A DNA stretch of 64,000 bases from Synechococcales cyanobacterium CNB. GTDB taxonomy: Bacteria; Planctomycetota; Phycisphaerae; Phycisphaerales; UBA1924. Positions 43,928-53,554 of this stretch are shown here, piece by piece. The stretch's first letter is position 1. Every line of letters starts with the position of its first letter. The notes under the pieces were generated by a model that was given only the letters and a program-made list of their open reading frames with translations, was not told where the DNA came from and made no database searches. Location: the NCBI GenBank assembly GCA_030263455.1, contig SZOZ01000003.1, positions 124,001-188,000 on the forward strand, read 5' to 3'. Position numbers and translations under genes: made by a program.

Positions 43928-44719
43928 TCAGGCCCCGACTCTGACAGCGCGGTAGCACACACACACACCGAAAGTCAGCGGCGTCGAGGCGCCGTCCCGG
44001 AAGCCAGACCTGTTGAGCAGGTCGAGCATGGCCAGTCGAGGCATGAATGACCCGATGCTGCGGGGCAGGTAGCGGTAAGCACCCGAACGATCGCGGCTGA
44101 TGAGCGTTGCGGTGCGGGGCATCACCCAGCCGCAGTAGAAGTTGTTGAGCCATCGGATGGGGGCGAAGCCCGGCTGTCCGAACTCGAGGATGACGAGTCG
44201 TCCTCCGGGCCGAAGGACGCGTGCGAACTCGGCGATCGCCTGCTCGGGCCGTTGTACGTTGCGGATGCCGAAGGCGATGGAGACGACATCGAAGGAGGCG
44301 TCGTCGAAGGGCAGGTTCTGCGCGTCTCCGCGGATGAACTCGGGCTGAACGGAAGTGGCAAGGCGTGCGCGTTTGGCGTTGGCGAGGTCGAGCATCTCCG
44401 GCGTGAAGTCAAGCCCGACGACTCGGGCGGCCTCGGTTTGCGCGAAGAGCAGTGTCAGATCTCCGGTTCCGCAGGCCACGTCGAGGACGGCGTCGCCCGA
44501 CCTTACGCCGGCAGCCCGAACGGCGTGCCTGCGCCAGGCCTGGTCGCGGCCGAAGGAATGGAGCCGATTGTTCAGGTCGTACGACCGTGCGATCGCCGCG
44601 AACATGCGCCGCACGCGCTCGGCCTTCTCGGGGTTCGCGTGCGGATCTGCGAGTTCGGCATCGGTCCAGGCCTGCGGGGGCGCGGCATCCGCGGAGTGGG
44701 TAGGCTGTAGATGATTCAT
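43928..44719 (-). CDS. ubiE: Demethylmenaquinone/2-polyprenyl-benzoquinol methyltransferase
   Basis: A 263-residue C-methyltransferase of the UbiE/MenG family, acting late in menaquinone or ubiquinone synthesis. RVRRMFAAIARSYDLNNRLHSFG...WRR is the characteristic start. VLDVACGTGDLTLLFA is the SAM motif, SIAFGIRNV the signature near 160, and the C-terminus has the usual YRYLPRSI...GFRD-like block. With the UbiD-type decarboxylase and polyprenyl synthase in this window it supports quinone synthesis. Whether the product is menaquinone or ubiquinone cannot be decided here. It is divergent from the M48 protease gene, 51 bases away. Confidence 0.93.
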   Translation of the reverse strand: MNHLQPTHSADAAPPQAWTDAELADPHANPEKAERVRRMFAAIARSYDLNNRLHSFGRDQAWRRHAVRAAGVRSGDAVLDVACGTGDLTLLFAQTEAARVVGLDFTPEMLDLANAKRARLATSVQPEFIRGDAQNLPFDDASFDVVSIAFGIRNVQRPEQAIAEFARVLRPGGRLVILEFGQPGFAPIRWLNNFYCGWVMPRTATLISRDRSGAYRYLPRSIGSFMPRLAMLDLLNRSGFRDGASTPLTFGVCVCYRAVRVGA

Positions 44720-44770
44720 GGCTGGCCCTGCCGGTGGGGCACTGTAGGGCCGACGAAGGGAGATGCACCG

Positions 44771-45733
44771 ATGACACGGGGACGGCTCGGACTGATCGTG
44801 CTCGCGGCGTTGGCGGCGTTTTCGTGGGGTTGCTCGTCGAACCCGACCACGGGCCGCTCCCAGATGACGCTCCTGAGCAAAGAGCGCGAGATTGCGCTGG
44901 GCGAGGGTGCGAAGGCGGAACTGGCTTCCGAGTACGGGGGGGCCGTCGCGGACGCGCAGTTGCAGGCGTACGTGGCGAGGATCGGGCACGCGCTCGCGGC
45001 GGTGACGGAGTCGGACAACCCGTCGCTCCCGTGGGAGTTCACGCTCCTTGATTCCGACGTCATCAACGCCTTCGCGCTCCCTGGGGGCAAGGTGTTCATG
45101 TCGCGCGGGCTGGCGGCGAGAATGACGAACGAGGCCCAGCTTGCCGCGGTGCTCGGGCACGAGGTCGGGCACGTCACCGCGCGGCACTCCAACGAGCGCA
45201 TCTCCCATGCGATGCTGGTCCAGGGCCTCGTCGTCGGCGCGGCGGTCGGGGCTGCGCAGAGCGACGAGAAGTGGTTGCAGTCGGCGGTGCCCGTCGTCGT
45301 CGGGTTCGGCGGGCAGGGGTACCTGCTGAAGTTCAACCGCGACCAGGAGCTCGAGGCGGATGCGCTCGGCGTGCGGTACATGGTTCGCAACGGGTACAAC
45401 CCGCTCGGCGCCCGCCAGGTGCAGGAAATCCTGCAGGCGGCTGCGGGTGAGGGGAGCCGTCCGCCGGAGTTCTTCTCGACGCACCCGTACCCGGAGCGTC
45501 GGATCGAGCAGATCAACAGGCTTCTCCGCGGCGAGTATGCCTACACGCAGGATCGTCCGGACCAGTACCAGTTGCACGAGGATCGCTTCCAGCGAGAGTT
45601 CAAGTCCCGGCTCGCGTCTCTGCCGCCTGCGGCGGCTCCGGCGCGTGCGTTCGCCTCGCTCGCGTCTGCGGGCTTCGATCCGATGGATGCTGGGTCATGG
45701 TGTGCGCACTGCCGGTCCGGGGCCGGCCGCTGA
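44771..45733 (+). CDS. M48-family metalloprotease lipoprotein
   Basis: A 320-residue exported zinc protease. The lipobox ends at C21 (FSWGC). The zinc site is H130-E-V-G-H134 with a third ligand E195 in LEADALGVRYM. VINAFALPGGKVFMSRGL precedes the active site and STHPYPERRIEQI follows, all typical of the BepA/YfgC/LoiP group. These proteases degrade or help assemble envelope proteins. The C-terminal 50 residues are less conserved and end in a CAHC-type pair. GGGAG stands 8 bases before the ATG. It precedes the pilus operon by 193 bases; no functional link is evident. Confidence 0.92.
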   Translation: MTRGRLGLIVLAALAAFSWGCSSNPTTGRSQMTLLSKEREIALGEGAKAELASEYGGAVADAQLQAYVARIGHALAAVTESDNPSLPWEFTLLDSDVINAFALPGGKVFMSRGLAARMTNEAQLAAVLGHEVGHVTARHSNERISHAMLVQGLVVGAAVGAAQSDEKWLQSAVPVVVGFGGQGYLLKFNRDQELEADALGVRYMVRNGYNPLGARQVQEILQAAAGEGSRPPEFFSTHPYPERRIEQINRLLRGEYAYTQDRPDQYQLHEDRFQREFKSRLASLPPAAAPARAFASLASAGFDPMDAGSWCAHCRSGAGR

Positions 45734-45926
45734 CCTCGGTCGGTTCGGGCGGTGCGGTCTGTAACGGTTGTGCGGGTCCGCGGCCCGGGGCGGAGCGGGC
45801 GGTTGGCGAGGCCGATCGCTCGGCATGAAGGGCGGAGCCGGGTTGTCCGATGAACCCTCGGTTTCGTGCGCTCCCGGTCGGCTGCGTTTGCGCGGTCGGC
45901 GGGCGCGCCGGCCGAGGGAGGTCGCC

Positions 45927-46982
45927 GTGCAACTCCAGGAGATTCTCCGCCGTGCCCACGAGGCGGACGCGTCGGACATCCACCTCGTGGCGGGGCACCC
46001 GCCGACGATCCGCGTGCACCAGGTGGTGCGTCGCATGGAGTCGCCGCCGCTCGACGCCGAGCAGGTTCTGGCGATGTTCCGGGAGATGTCGCCGAAGGAG
46101 GCGCAGGCGACGTTCGACCGCCAGCGTGACGCGGATTTTTCGTACGAGTTGAAGGGCATCGGCCGCTACCGCGTGAACGCGCATATGCAGCGCGGGTGCG
46201 TGGGCATGGCGTTGCGTGCCATCAAGAGCAAGGTGCCGCCGCTGAAGGCCCTGAACCTGCCGGAGGTCATCGCCCGGCTGACGTACCTGCCGCGCGGGCT
46301 GGTGCTTGTGACGGGCGACACCGGCTCGGGCAAGTCCACGACGCTGGCGGCGATGATCGAGGCGATGAACGAGCGCTACGCGAAGCACATCATCACGCTC
46401 GAAGATCCCGTCGAGTATTCCTTCGAGAGCAAGAAGTGCCTGATCGAGCAGCGTGAACTCGGGCAGGACATGCCGACATTCGCCAGCGGCCTGAAGCACG
46501 CGTTGCGTCAGGACCCGGACATCATCCTGGTCGGCGAAATGCGCGACCTCGAGACCACCGCGCTCGCCATCAGCGCGGCGGAGACCGGGCACCTTGTGCT
46601 CAGTACGCTGCACACTGTGAACGCCTCGCAGACGGTCGAGCGCATCATCGACATGTACCCGGCCGGGCAGCAGAACCAGATTCGCGCGATGCTCGCGGGT
46701 ACGCTGCAGGCGGTCGTCAGCCAGTCGCTGTTCTCGCGGATCGACCGGCCGGGGATGGTGCCGGCGGTGGAGACGCTGCTGTGCACGCCTGCGGTGCGGA
46801 ACCTGATCCGCGAGAGCCGCACGTTCGAGATTCCGAACGTGATCGAGACGAACCGTGCGATCGGGATGTGCAGCCTCGACACGTCGATCGCGGAACTGTA
46901 CTTCAACGGGATGATCAGCAAGGAGGACGCGGTCGCGCAGGCGGTGCATCCGGACAAGCTCGCCCGCCAGTTGGCCGCCTGA
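45927..46982 (+). CDS. pilT: Type IV pilus retraction ATPase PilT
   Basis: A 351-residue hexameric ATPase of the PilT type, which powers pilus retraction. Walker A is GDTGSGKST (130-138), the Asp box ITLEDPVEY, Walker B IILVGEMRD (199-207) and the His box LSTLHT. The C-terminal TPAVRNLIRE corresponds to the AIRNLIRE element specific to PilT rather than PilB/GspE. The N-terminal domain is short, as in PilT. The start is a GTG with GGGAGG 5 bases upstream. It is followed after 3 bases by the PilC-like gene. No PilB assembly ATPase is in the window. Confidence 0.94.
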   Translation: MQLQEILRRAHEADASDIHLVAGHPPTIRVHQVVRRMESPPLDAEQVLAMFREMSPKEAQATFDRQRDADFSYELKGIGRYRVNAHMQRGCVGMALRAIKSKVPPLKALNLPEVIARLTYLPRGLVLVTGDTGSGKSTTLAAMIEAMNERYAKHIITLEDPVEYSFESKKCLIEQRELGQDMPTFASGLKHALRQDPDIILVGEMRDLETTALAISAAETGHLVLSTLHTVNASQTVERIIDMYPAGQQNQIRAMLAGTLQAVVSQSLFSRIDRPGMVPAVETLLCTPAVRNLIRESRTFEIPNVIETNRAIGMCSLDTSIAELYFNGMISKEDAVAQAVHPDKLARQLAA

Positions 46983-46985
46983 CCC

Positions 46986-48212
46986 ATGCCCCAGTACCGT
47001 TACCAGGCGCGCGGTTCATCGGGCCAGGTGCAGGCCGGCACGCTCGCGGCGGACAGCGTCGCGGGAGCGGCGGCCGCGCTCCGCGCCCAGGGGCTGCACG
47101 TCGTCTCGCTCTCGACGGCAGCGACGGAGGATTCCGACGGCGGGTTCATCGACATCCTGAAGCGGCTCAACTCACGGAAGCCTTCGCAGAAGCACGTGCT
47201 GGATTTCACGACGCAGTTGGCGGTGATGATCCGCGCGGGCATCAACCTGCGTGCCGCGCTGGAGGGCATTGCCGAGCAGACGACGCAGCCTGCCTTCCGG
47301 CGCGTCATCATGGGGATGAAGCAGGACGTCGAGAGCGGCAAGCAGTTCTCGGAGGCGATCGCCCGCCATCCGAAGCTCTTCGGCCCGCTCTACGTGAGCA
47401 TGGTTCGCGCGTCGGAGATGTCCGGCTCGTTCGCGGAGATGCTCGACCGCATCGCCGGGTACATCGCGCAGCAGATCGAGACGCGGAAGATGGTCATCGG
47501 CGCGTCGATCTACCCTGGGATCATCGGGTCGCTCGCGGTGTGCGTGACGATCTTCCTGCTGACGTTCGTGCTGCCGCGGTTCTACACGGTGTTCGAGGGC
47601 AAGGAGGACATCCTGCCCTGGGCGACGACGTTCCTGATGAGCATCAGCAAGTTCCTCGTCGCGCGCTGGCCGATCGTGGTGGGCGCGGCGGTCGGGCTTG
47701 GCGGGCTGCTCTACGTCGGGGCGCGCACCGAGGTCGGGTCGTTCTGGATCGACAAGCTCAAGCTGACCATCCCGGTGCTTCGGGGGATGTTCAGCTCGCT
47801 CTACATCAGCCGTTCGCTGCAGACGATGGGCCAGTTGATCAACGCCGGCGTGCCGATGCTCGACACGCTCGCGATTACGGGGGAGATTTCGGGCAACCAG
47901 CTCTACAAGGGGCTGTGGGGCCGTGTGCACAGCAGCGTGAAGCAGGGGAAGAAGATCACCGCGCCGCTGGGCAAGGACGGGCTGCTTCCCCGCTCGGTGG
48001 TGCAGATGATCTCGGCGGGCGAGGAGTCCGGTAAGCTGGGCGAGGTGCTGGACGAGGTGAGCACGTTCTACGCCAAGCAGTTGAAGGATCGGATCAAGGC
48101 GGTCACGAGCATGATCGAGCCTGTCATGATCCTCGTAATGGGCACAATCGTCGGATTCATCGCGATGGCGATCATTCTGCCCATCTTCAAGATGAGTCAG
48201 CTCGTGCAATAG
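46986..48212 (+). CDS. pilC: Type IV pilus/type II secretion inner-membrane platform protein (PilC/GspF)
   Basis: A 408-residue inner-membrane platform protein. It begins MPQYRYQARGSSGQVQAG and has two GspF domains (about 65-190 and 265-390) with hydrophobic segments near 170-195, 215-240 and 375-400. The signature ITGEISGNQLYKGL...LMISAGEESGKLGEVL-like block is present. It anchors the motor ATPases and passes pilin subunits to the fibre. It directly follows pilT (3-base gap) and precedes three pilin-like genes, so it is part of one operon. It could serve a type II-like secretion system instead of a pilus. Confidence 0.93.
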   Translation: MPQYRYQARGSSGQVQAGTLAADSVAGAAAALRAQGLHVVSLSTAATEDSDGGFIDILKRLNSRKPSQKHVLDFTTQLAVMIRAGINLRAALEGIAEQTTQPAFRRVIMGMKQDVESGKQFSEAIARHPKLFGPLYVSMVRASEMSGSFAEMLDRIAGYIAQQIETRKMVIGASIYPGIIGSLAVCVTIFLLTFVLPRFYTVFEGKEDILPWATTFLMSISKFLVARWPIVVGAAVGLGGLLYVGARTEVGSFWIDKLKLTIPVLRGMFSSLYISRSLQTMGQLINAGVPMLDTLAITGEISGNQLYKGLWGRVHSSVKQGKKITAPLGKDGLLPRSVVQMISAGEESGKLGEVLDEVSTFYAKQLKDRIKAVTSMIEPVMILVMGTIVGFIAMAIILPIFKMSQLVQ

Positions 48213-48258
48213 CCGATGGACGCTCCGGCGGCCGAACGCGCCGCGGGAGGGATGGCCA

Positions 48259-48930
48259 ATGGACGCTCCGCAAGCCGGCCGGAGGGCCGCGCGTCGCCGG
48301 GGCATGGCGCCGGCGTTCACGCTGCTCGAGACCGCGATGACCACCGTCATCATCGGGGTGGGCATCCTGGCGATGGTGGAGGCGCAGCAGGCGTTCGTGC
48401 AGTCGAACCTGTGGTCGTCGCACGCCGCTGCGGGGACGTTCCTGGCGGGGGAGGTGCGCGAGTACATGCGGAACCTGCCGCGTCACGACCCTGTGGTGGG
48501 GTTGATGCCGATCAGCGAGGGCGGGCCGATCGTCTTCGGGCCGGAGTCGAACGAGATCACGCTGGACGACTACGACGACGTGGACGACTTCGCGGGGCTT
48601 CGGTTCGGCGCAGGGGGCGACTTTGAAGGTCCCATCGACGCGACAGGCGCGGTCATCCCTGAGCTCGACCTGCTGGGCAACGTCGTGCTCGACGACCTCG
48701 GCCGGCCGGTGCCGATGGTGGGATGGATGCAGGAAGTGCTGGTGGAGAAGGTCGAGCCGCACGATTACTCGATCGTGCGCGAGGAGGGGTACTACCGCGA
48801 GTCGCAGTTCGGCGAACTGCCCGCGATCGCGGTCGACGCCTTCCCTGTGCGCGTCACGGTGATCGTCTGGTACACCCCGCCGGGCAGGTCGGCGATGGAG
48901 GTCGCGCGCCTGTCGTGGGTCGTGCCATGA
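48259..48930 (+). CDS. Prepilin-like protein (PilV-like)
   Basis: A 223-residue minor-pilin candidate. After a basic leader (about 19 residues) comes the prepilin peptidase site: A19 then F20-T-L-L-E24, with the conserved glutamate at mature position 5 and a hydrophobic helix (TAMTTVIIGVGILAMVEAQQ). The residue before the cleavage site is Ala rather than the usual Gly, which is tolerated in some pilins. The C-terminal domain is acidic, with no cysteines. GGGAGG stands 8 bases before the ATG. It is 46 bases after pilC. Confidence 0.85.
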   Translation: MDAPQAGRRAARRRGMAPAFTLLETAMTTVIIGVGILAMVEAQQAFVQSNLWSSHAAAGTFLAGEVREYMRNLPRHDPVVGLMPISEGGPIVFGPESNEITLDDYDDVDDFAGLRFGAGGDFEGPIDATGAVIPELDLLGNVVLDDLGRPVPMVGWMQEVLVEKVEPHDYSIVREEGYYRESQFGELPAIAVDAFPVRVTVIVWYTPPGRSAMEVARLSWVVP

Positions 48931-48966
48931 CAAGGGCGGGATGTCACGGGGCGAGGGGAGCGAGGA

Positions 48967-51959
48967 GTGAGCGTGAACGGCGAACTTCTGACAGCACAGG
49001 CGCAGGGGCGAGGCGGGCGGATGCGGCCGCGCTCCCGGCGCGGCGTCGCGTCCGTGCTGGCAATGATGTTCCTCGTGCTCTTCGGCTCGCTGGTCGCGGC
49101 GATGGCGATCGCCAGCCGCGGGAACGTCCGCACGGCCGAGACGCACGTGCAGGTCATGCACGCGATGGGTGTGGCGGAGACGGGCATGGCGCTGGCTGAG
49201 CGCAGGCTCGCGGAGGCGGCCGGTCGCTTCATCGTTTCGCGGAGCGACATCGACCAGGCCTTCGGGCACGCGATCTGGGACGGGAACCTCGGCTCGTACG
49301 GAGAGCACATCATCCTGCCCTCGCCCGGGGGGTACGGCGGCGACAATCCGGACGGCATCGCGGAGGCGCTCGTCAACGCGCACGCGCGCGACGAGAACAT
49401 CGTGGTTTATTCGGCGGGCGACCCGTCCGTGCCGACAATCACGGACGCCTGGCCGCACGCGGACCTGAACGTCTATCGCAGCACGGGCTGGGTGGTCACG
49501 CCGCTTGTCGCGCTCTCGCCCACGGGTGGATCGGTCCCGCCGCCCGCGTTTCAGATCATCTACGCGCCGCTCGCCAACGGGACCGACGTCCGGGTGATCG
49601 TGATCGGGTATCACTTCGTGGCGAACCGCGCCCCGATGACGCGGACGATGACGCGCGACTTCCGGATCGTGAAGCGCGTCGGGCACGCGGTCATCAGCCC
49701 GAGTCGCATCATGATCGGGAAGAACGTGCAGATCGTGGGCGACCTGGGCGTCCGGTACGAGGACGTGCAGTTCGAGCACGGCGACCCGCTCATCATGCGG
49801 TGCGACTTCAACGGTCTTGACCCGCTGCTCGACAACAAACTCGATGCGTTCTATGCCGCCGTCGCCGCCGCGGACGTGGACGGCGACAACCGGTTGCGTG
49901 TCGGCCACCCGGTGGAAGGGAGCGCGATCCCGAACAGCTACGTCGGCGATGACTCGGACCCGGAGCCGTGGACCGCGTTCCACGACGTCACCGGGGACGG
50001 CTACGTCGACGAGTTCGACATCTTCATCAACCACTTCGACGCGAACGACGACCGCCGGGTGCATATCGCGACCGAGTTCGTGGACGCGGAAGGGAACGTG
50101 ATCGACCCCGACCTGGCAAGGCTGATCGACACCTCGAACGCCGACCGGAACCGCAACGGCGTCTACGGCTTCCTCGACCACAACGCGAACGGCCGGTGGG
50201 ATCCGGAGGGTGAGCCGCCCGAGGAACTGCTCGACTGGGCGTGGATCACCAACGAGCAAGGCCACCAGGTCAAGGTCTACCTCGACCATGAACTCGGCTA
50301 CCTCGACGGGTACATCGACGCGATGGACCGGTACGTCAAGGTGAACGGGCGTCTCGTCTTCCGAGTGCAGGACTCCGCGTGGCGGGCCGAGCGGGGTGAC
50401 TACGAGCCTCGGCTCCTGGGGTCGATCCGGCCCAGCGAGCAGAAGTCGCCGAGGGTCTACGAGGCCGACGACAACCTGCTCCCTGAGGTGACTGCCGGCT
50501 CGTTCACGGGGACGGAGACCGCCCTTCACAACGCGGCCGATGGCGCTGGGTTCTGGGAGCAGGTCGCGCAGCAACTCGGGATCAGCGTCGATTCGCTGCC
50601 GACGTATGAGGAAACGAAGCCTGAAGGCGCGACCGACGGGGATCCCGACAACCCGCAGTACCTGCCGCGGTACCTGCGACTCGACCCCGACCTGAACCTC
50701 GACGGCCTGCCGGACAACTGGCAGACGGCGTACTACGAGCCGATGCCGCTCGGCTCGCCGAACGCGGCCGACTGGTACTACCGGCCCGTTTTCGAGCACA
50801 TGGTCTTCCGTGACGTGCAGATCCCGATGGGACTGAACGCGCTCTTCAAGGGGTGCACGTTCGTCGGCGTGACGTGGGTGCGCACGCACGTGCAGAACCA
50901 CGGCTACGACCCCGGCGCTCCGCAGATCGACTGGGCGTTCTACGGTCGGATGCGGTTCAATCCGAGCGTGGGCAGGCCGGTACCCGAGCGGCCGCGCTGG
51001 GTGTTCGGCGACGACTTCGACGAGTGGAATGAAGAGGACGGGTGCCTCGACTGCCCGCCGCTTGACGAGGCGGTGTTGCCCGATGAGGCCCGCCCGCCGA
51101 ACCAGATGCTCCTGATGGCGTTCGAGCCGGTGGACAAGGGGGACATCCCGGCGAGCGACGTGATGCTCTATCCCGAGGAGGCGTACGCCGCGCTGCCGAA
51201 CCCGCTCGTGATCGACGTGCCGCGGGAGATTAACGGCGTGAAGAACGTGGTGCCGACCCGTGTCACGGACACGAAGCTCTACTCGAACAACCTTCGTTTC
51301 CACGACTGCCTGATCGTCGGGTCTGTCGTGAGCGACGCGCCGGCCGAGTACACGCACGTCCGCAACAAGATGCAGTTTACCGGGCGCACCCGCTTCTTCA
51401 CCGAGCACCCCTCGCGGCCCGACCTGAACCCCGAGCAGCACGACCTGGAGCACATCGAGAAATCGTCGATGATGCTGCCGAACTTCTCGGTGGACGTGGG
51501 CACGTTCAACAGCCCGGCCGATCAGGACGTGCGCCTGCGCGGGGCGATCATTGCGGGCGTGCTCGACGTGCGCGGGAACGCCGAGATCGACGGCGCGCTG
51601 CTGCTGACCTTCAAGCCCGAGTACGGCGCGGGGCCTTTGAAGGATCCGCACGGCAACCCGCTCGGCAACCCCGCGGGCTTCAACGCCAGTTTCGGCTATC
51701 TCGGCCCCGAGGACGGGGAGCACGAATCGCTCGACCCTTGGACGCTGCCCGAGGTCGATGGCGTCAAGATCGTCGGATGGGATCTCGACGGCGACGGGTT
51801 CGTCGACCTCGGCCCGGACCAGTGGCCGACCCAGCAGCAACTCGACGATTCGGCTCGGTCCGCCTCCGGTTCAACCCCGACATGTCGCTGCCGGATGGCA
51901 TCATGCTTCCCCTCGGCGTCGTGCCCGTGCCGAACTCCTACCGGGAGGGCAAACTGTGA
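48967..51959 (+). CDS. Large PilX-like pilus protein with calcium-loop motifs and an apparent frameshift
   Basis: A protein of about 997 residues if one frameshift is repaired. The N-terminus (basic leader, hydrophobic helix 27-49, then RTAETHVQVMHAMGVAETGMALAERRL) is that of PilX-like minor pilins without a canonical cleavage site. The very long remainder carries EF-hand/dockerin-like loops: DVDGDN near 302, DVTGDGYVDEFD near 340, DRNRNGVYGFLDHNANGRWDPEGE-type pair near 392-415 and DLDGDGFVDLG near 940. The frame from 48967 stays open to 52503, but after about 51850 that reading runs out of frame across the next pilin gene. A -1 shift there gives RLRFNPDMSLPDG... ending at 51959, where GTGA couples to the next start. 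Confidence 0.75.
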
Positions 51960-52591
51960 GCAAGCCTCGTCCCGCGCGTCTGTCCGCTCGCGGCTTCAGC
52001 CTGGTGGAGCTGATGATCGCGCTCACGATCAGCGCGACGCTGCTCGTCGCCACGCTCTCCGCGCTGGACGCCTGCTTCAAGAGCTACAAGACTACGAGCG
52101 AGTCCGCGTCGTCGCATGTGGTGGCCCGCATGGTGATGCACCGGGTCAGCGCGCTCATCCGCAACGGCGAGGAGTTCGGACCCTACCCGGTGAACCCGAT
52201 CCTTACGCCGGTGCTCGTGCCCGACCCGCCGAGCCTGGAGTTCGTGAGCGCACGGGACGGGGCGGGCGTTCCGACGGAGGTGACGCGCCTCGAACGCCGC
52301 GACGCGCCGTCGTGGGTCATCGCCGAGGGCGGGCCGCCGTTCGAACTGTGGAACGTCCGGACCCGGTTCTCCGGGGGCTTGCCGGTCGGCGACCCGGAGG
52401 AGGCGCCCCTGCTTCGCAACGTGCAGCACGTGCAGTTCACGCTGTACTACGACGTGGGGCCTCGCCTGACGCGGGCGACCGTGGACCTGACGCTCCGTCC
52501 TGACGACCTTCGCGATGCTGCGATCGCGGCGGGGCTGGAAACGCCGAGCATTCGACTCGTCACTTCGGTGTCGCCTCGCCGAGTGGATTGA
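51956..52591 (+). CDS. Prepilin-like protein (PilW/GspJ-like)
   Basis: A 211-residue minor-pilin candidate. The leader ends G13, followed by F14-S-L-V-E18 and a hydrophobic helix (LMIALTISATLLVATLSAL), a textbook type III signal with the mature Glu5. The C-terminal domain has the alternating strand pattern of PilW/GspJ proteins. The GTG start overlaps the preceding stop as GTGA, which supports coupling to the PilX-like gene. It is the last gene of the pilus block; the next gene converges, 15 bases away. Confidence 0.9.
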   Translation: MSKPRPARLSARGFSLVELMIALTISATLLVATLSALDACFKSYKTTSESASSHVVARMVMHRVSALIRNGEEFGPYPVNPILTPVLVPDPPSLEFVSARDGAGVPTEVTRLERRDAPSWVIAEGGPPFELWNVRTRFSGGLPVGDPEEAPLLRNVQHVQFTLYYDVGPRLTRATVDLTLRPDDLRDAAIAAGLETPSIRLVTSVSPRRVD

Positions 52592-52606
52592 CCCCTTGCC
52601 GAGCGG

Positions 52607-53554
52607 TCACCGCCGACGCCCCATCGAACGCACGACCAGCGAGACGACGCGCTCGCCGGCCAGCGGATCGCGGAGTGCCGGGAGGCTTGACGGCTCCGAG
52701 GTCGTGCGAACCGGGGTCTGCGCGAACGAGTTGAAGGCCGCGAGGCTCGAATCCAGGACGGCGTCCACGGGCAGGGTGACCGCCGTGACCGATGCGGTGC
52801 CGATGATGACGTGCAGGTCGTCCTCGTCCTCGCATGGGCGAGCCAGGTCAGCGTGCAGCGGCTCGAAGGCACGGGCGGCATCGCGTGCGGCATCGGCGAC
52901 GTCCAACGCTGAAGCTTCGCCGAACGCGGCAGCGCGGACAGTCCGCCCCAGGTCGGTCAGCGAACTGCCCAGCGCCTCGCGGGCTTCGAGGAGGCGTTCG
53001 CCGCTCGCTTGGATCAGCAGGGGCATGGCGAACGCGAACCGTTTCTCCGCCATGCCGTGCTCGGCCCGCTGGGCGACGCTCGTTGGGAACGATCGCATCA
53101 CGACCATGCCGCGGAGCGCCGCGAAGCGGTCCATCGCCGCGGCGACGGGGATGCTGATCGCCGGGTCAGGGCCGGCCCGGAGAAGGTCTCTTGCGATCGC
53201 GTCGAGGTACGAGCGTTCATCATCGAACAGGCTCTCGCGCATGAGGAGTCTGAGCGGGGCGAGATGCTCGTCGTCGCGCAGGCGAGCGCAGACGGTGCGA
53301 ACTTCGTCTGCCGCGTCATCGCCCTCGGCGTCTCCGGTGATGACGCCCGCGCTCCACAGCGGGACCGACCATCTCCACGACTCCATCAGGTCGAGGTAGC
53401 GCGGCGATCGAGAGACGGCGCGCTCGACGTGTGAGCGTTCCGCGCCGTCGAAGGGGGTCGGCACCATGGTGACGACCCGCTCGGCGAGCAGCAGCGCGGC
53501 CATCGCCGCCGGTTCCCGCGTCGTCAGGTGGTACGGGCTGAGCGCGGCGATCAT
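52607..53554 (-). CDS. Hypothetical protein coupled to an alpha/beta hydrolase gene
   Basis: A 315-residue protein without signal peptide, membrane helices or recognised motifs. Sequence is Ala/Arg/Glu-rich and looks helical (LLLAERVVTMVPTPFDGAERSHVERAVSRSPRYLDLMESWRW near the start). The ATG at 53554 overlaps the stop of the hydrolase gene as ATGA (53551-53554). The frame continues far upstream, but only as the antisense or shadow of that gene. The overlap implies joint expression with the hydrolase and galE. Function unknown. Confidence 0.75.
   Translation of the reverse strand: MIAALSPYHLTTREPAAMAALLLAERVVTMVPTPFDGAERSHVERAVSRSPRYLDLMESWRWSVPLWSAGVITGDAEGDDAADEVRTVCARLRDDEHLAPLRLLMRESLFDDERSYLDAIARDLLRAGPDPAISIPVAAAMDRFAALRGMVVMRSFPTSVAQRAEHGMAEKRFAFAMPLLIQASGERLLEAREALGSSLTDLGRTVRAAAFGEASALDVADAARDAARAFEPLHADLARPCEDEDDLHVIIGTASVTAVTLPVDAVLDSSLAAFNSFAQTPVRTTSEPSSLPALRDPLAGERVVSLVVRSMGRRR

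Noticed and set aside
43959-43970. CA dinucleotide repeat
   Set aside because: It encodes the VCVC end of UbiE and is too short to call a functional microsatellite.
48967-52503. A single 1178-residue protein in one open frame
   Set aside because: From about 51850 the frame is composition-biased and overlaps a well-formed prepilin gene in another frame; the shifted reading ends with a coupled stop-start.
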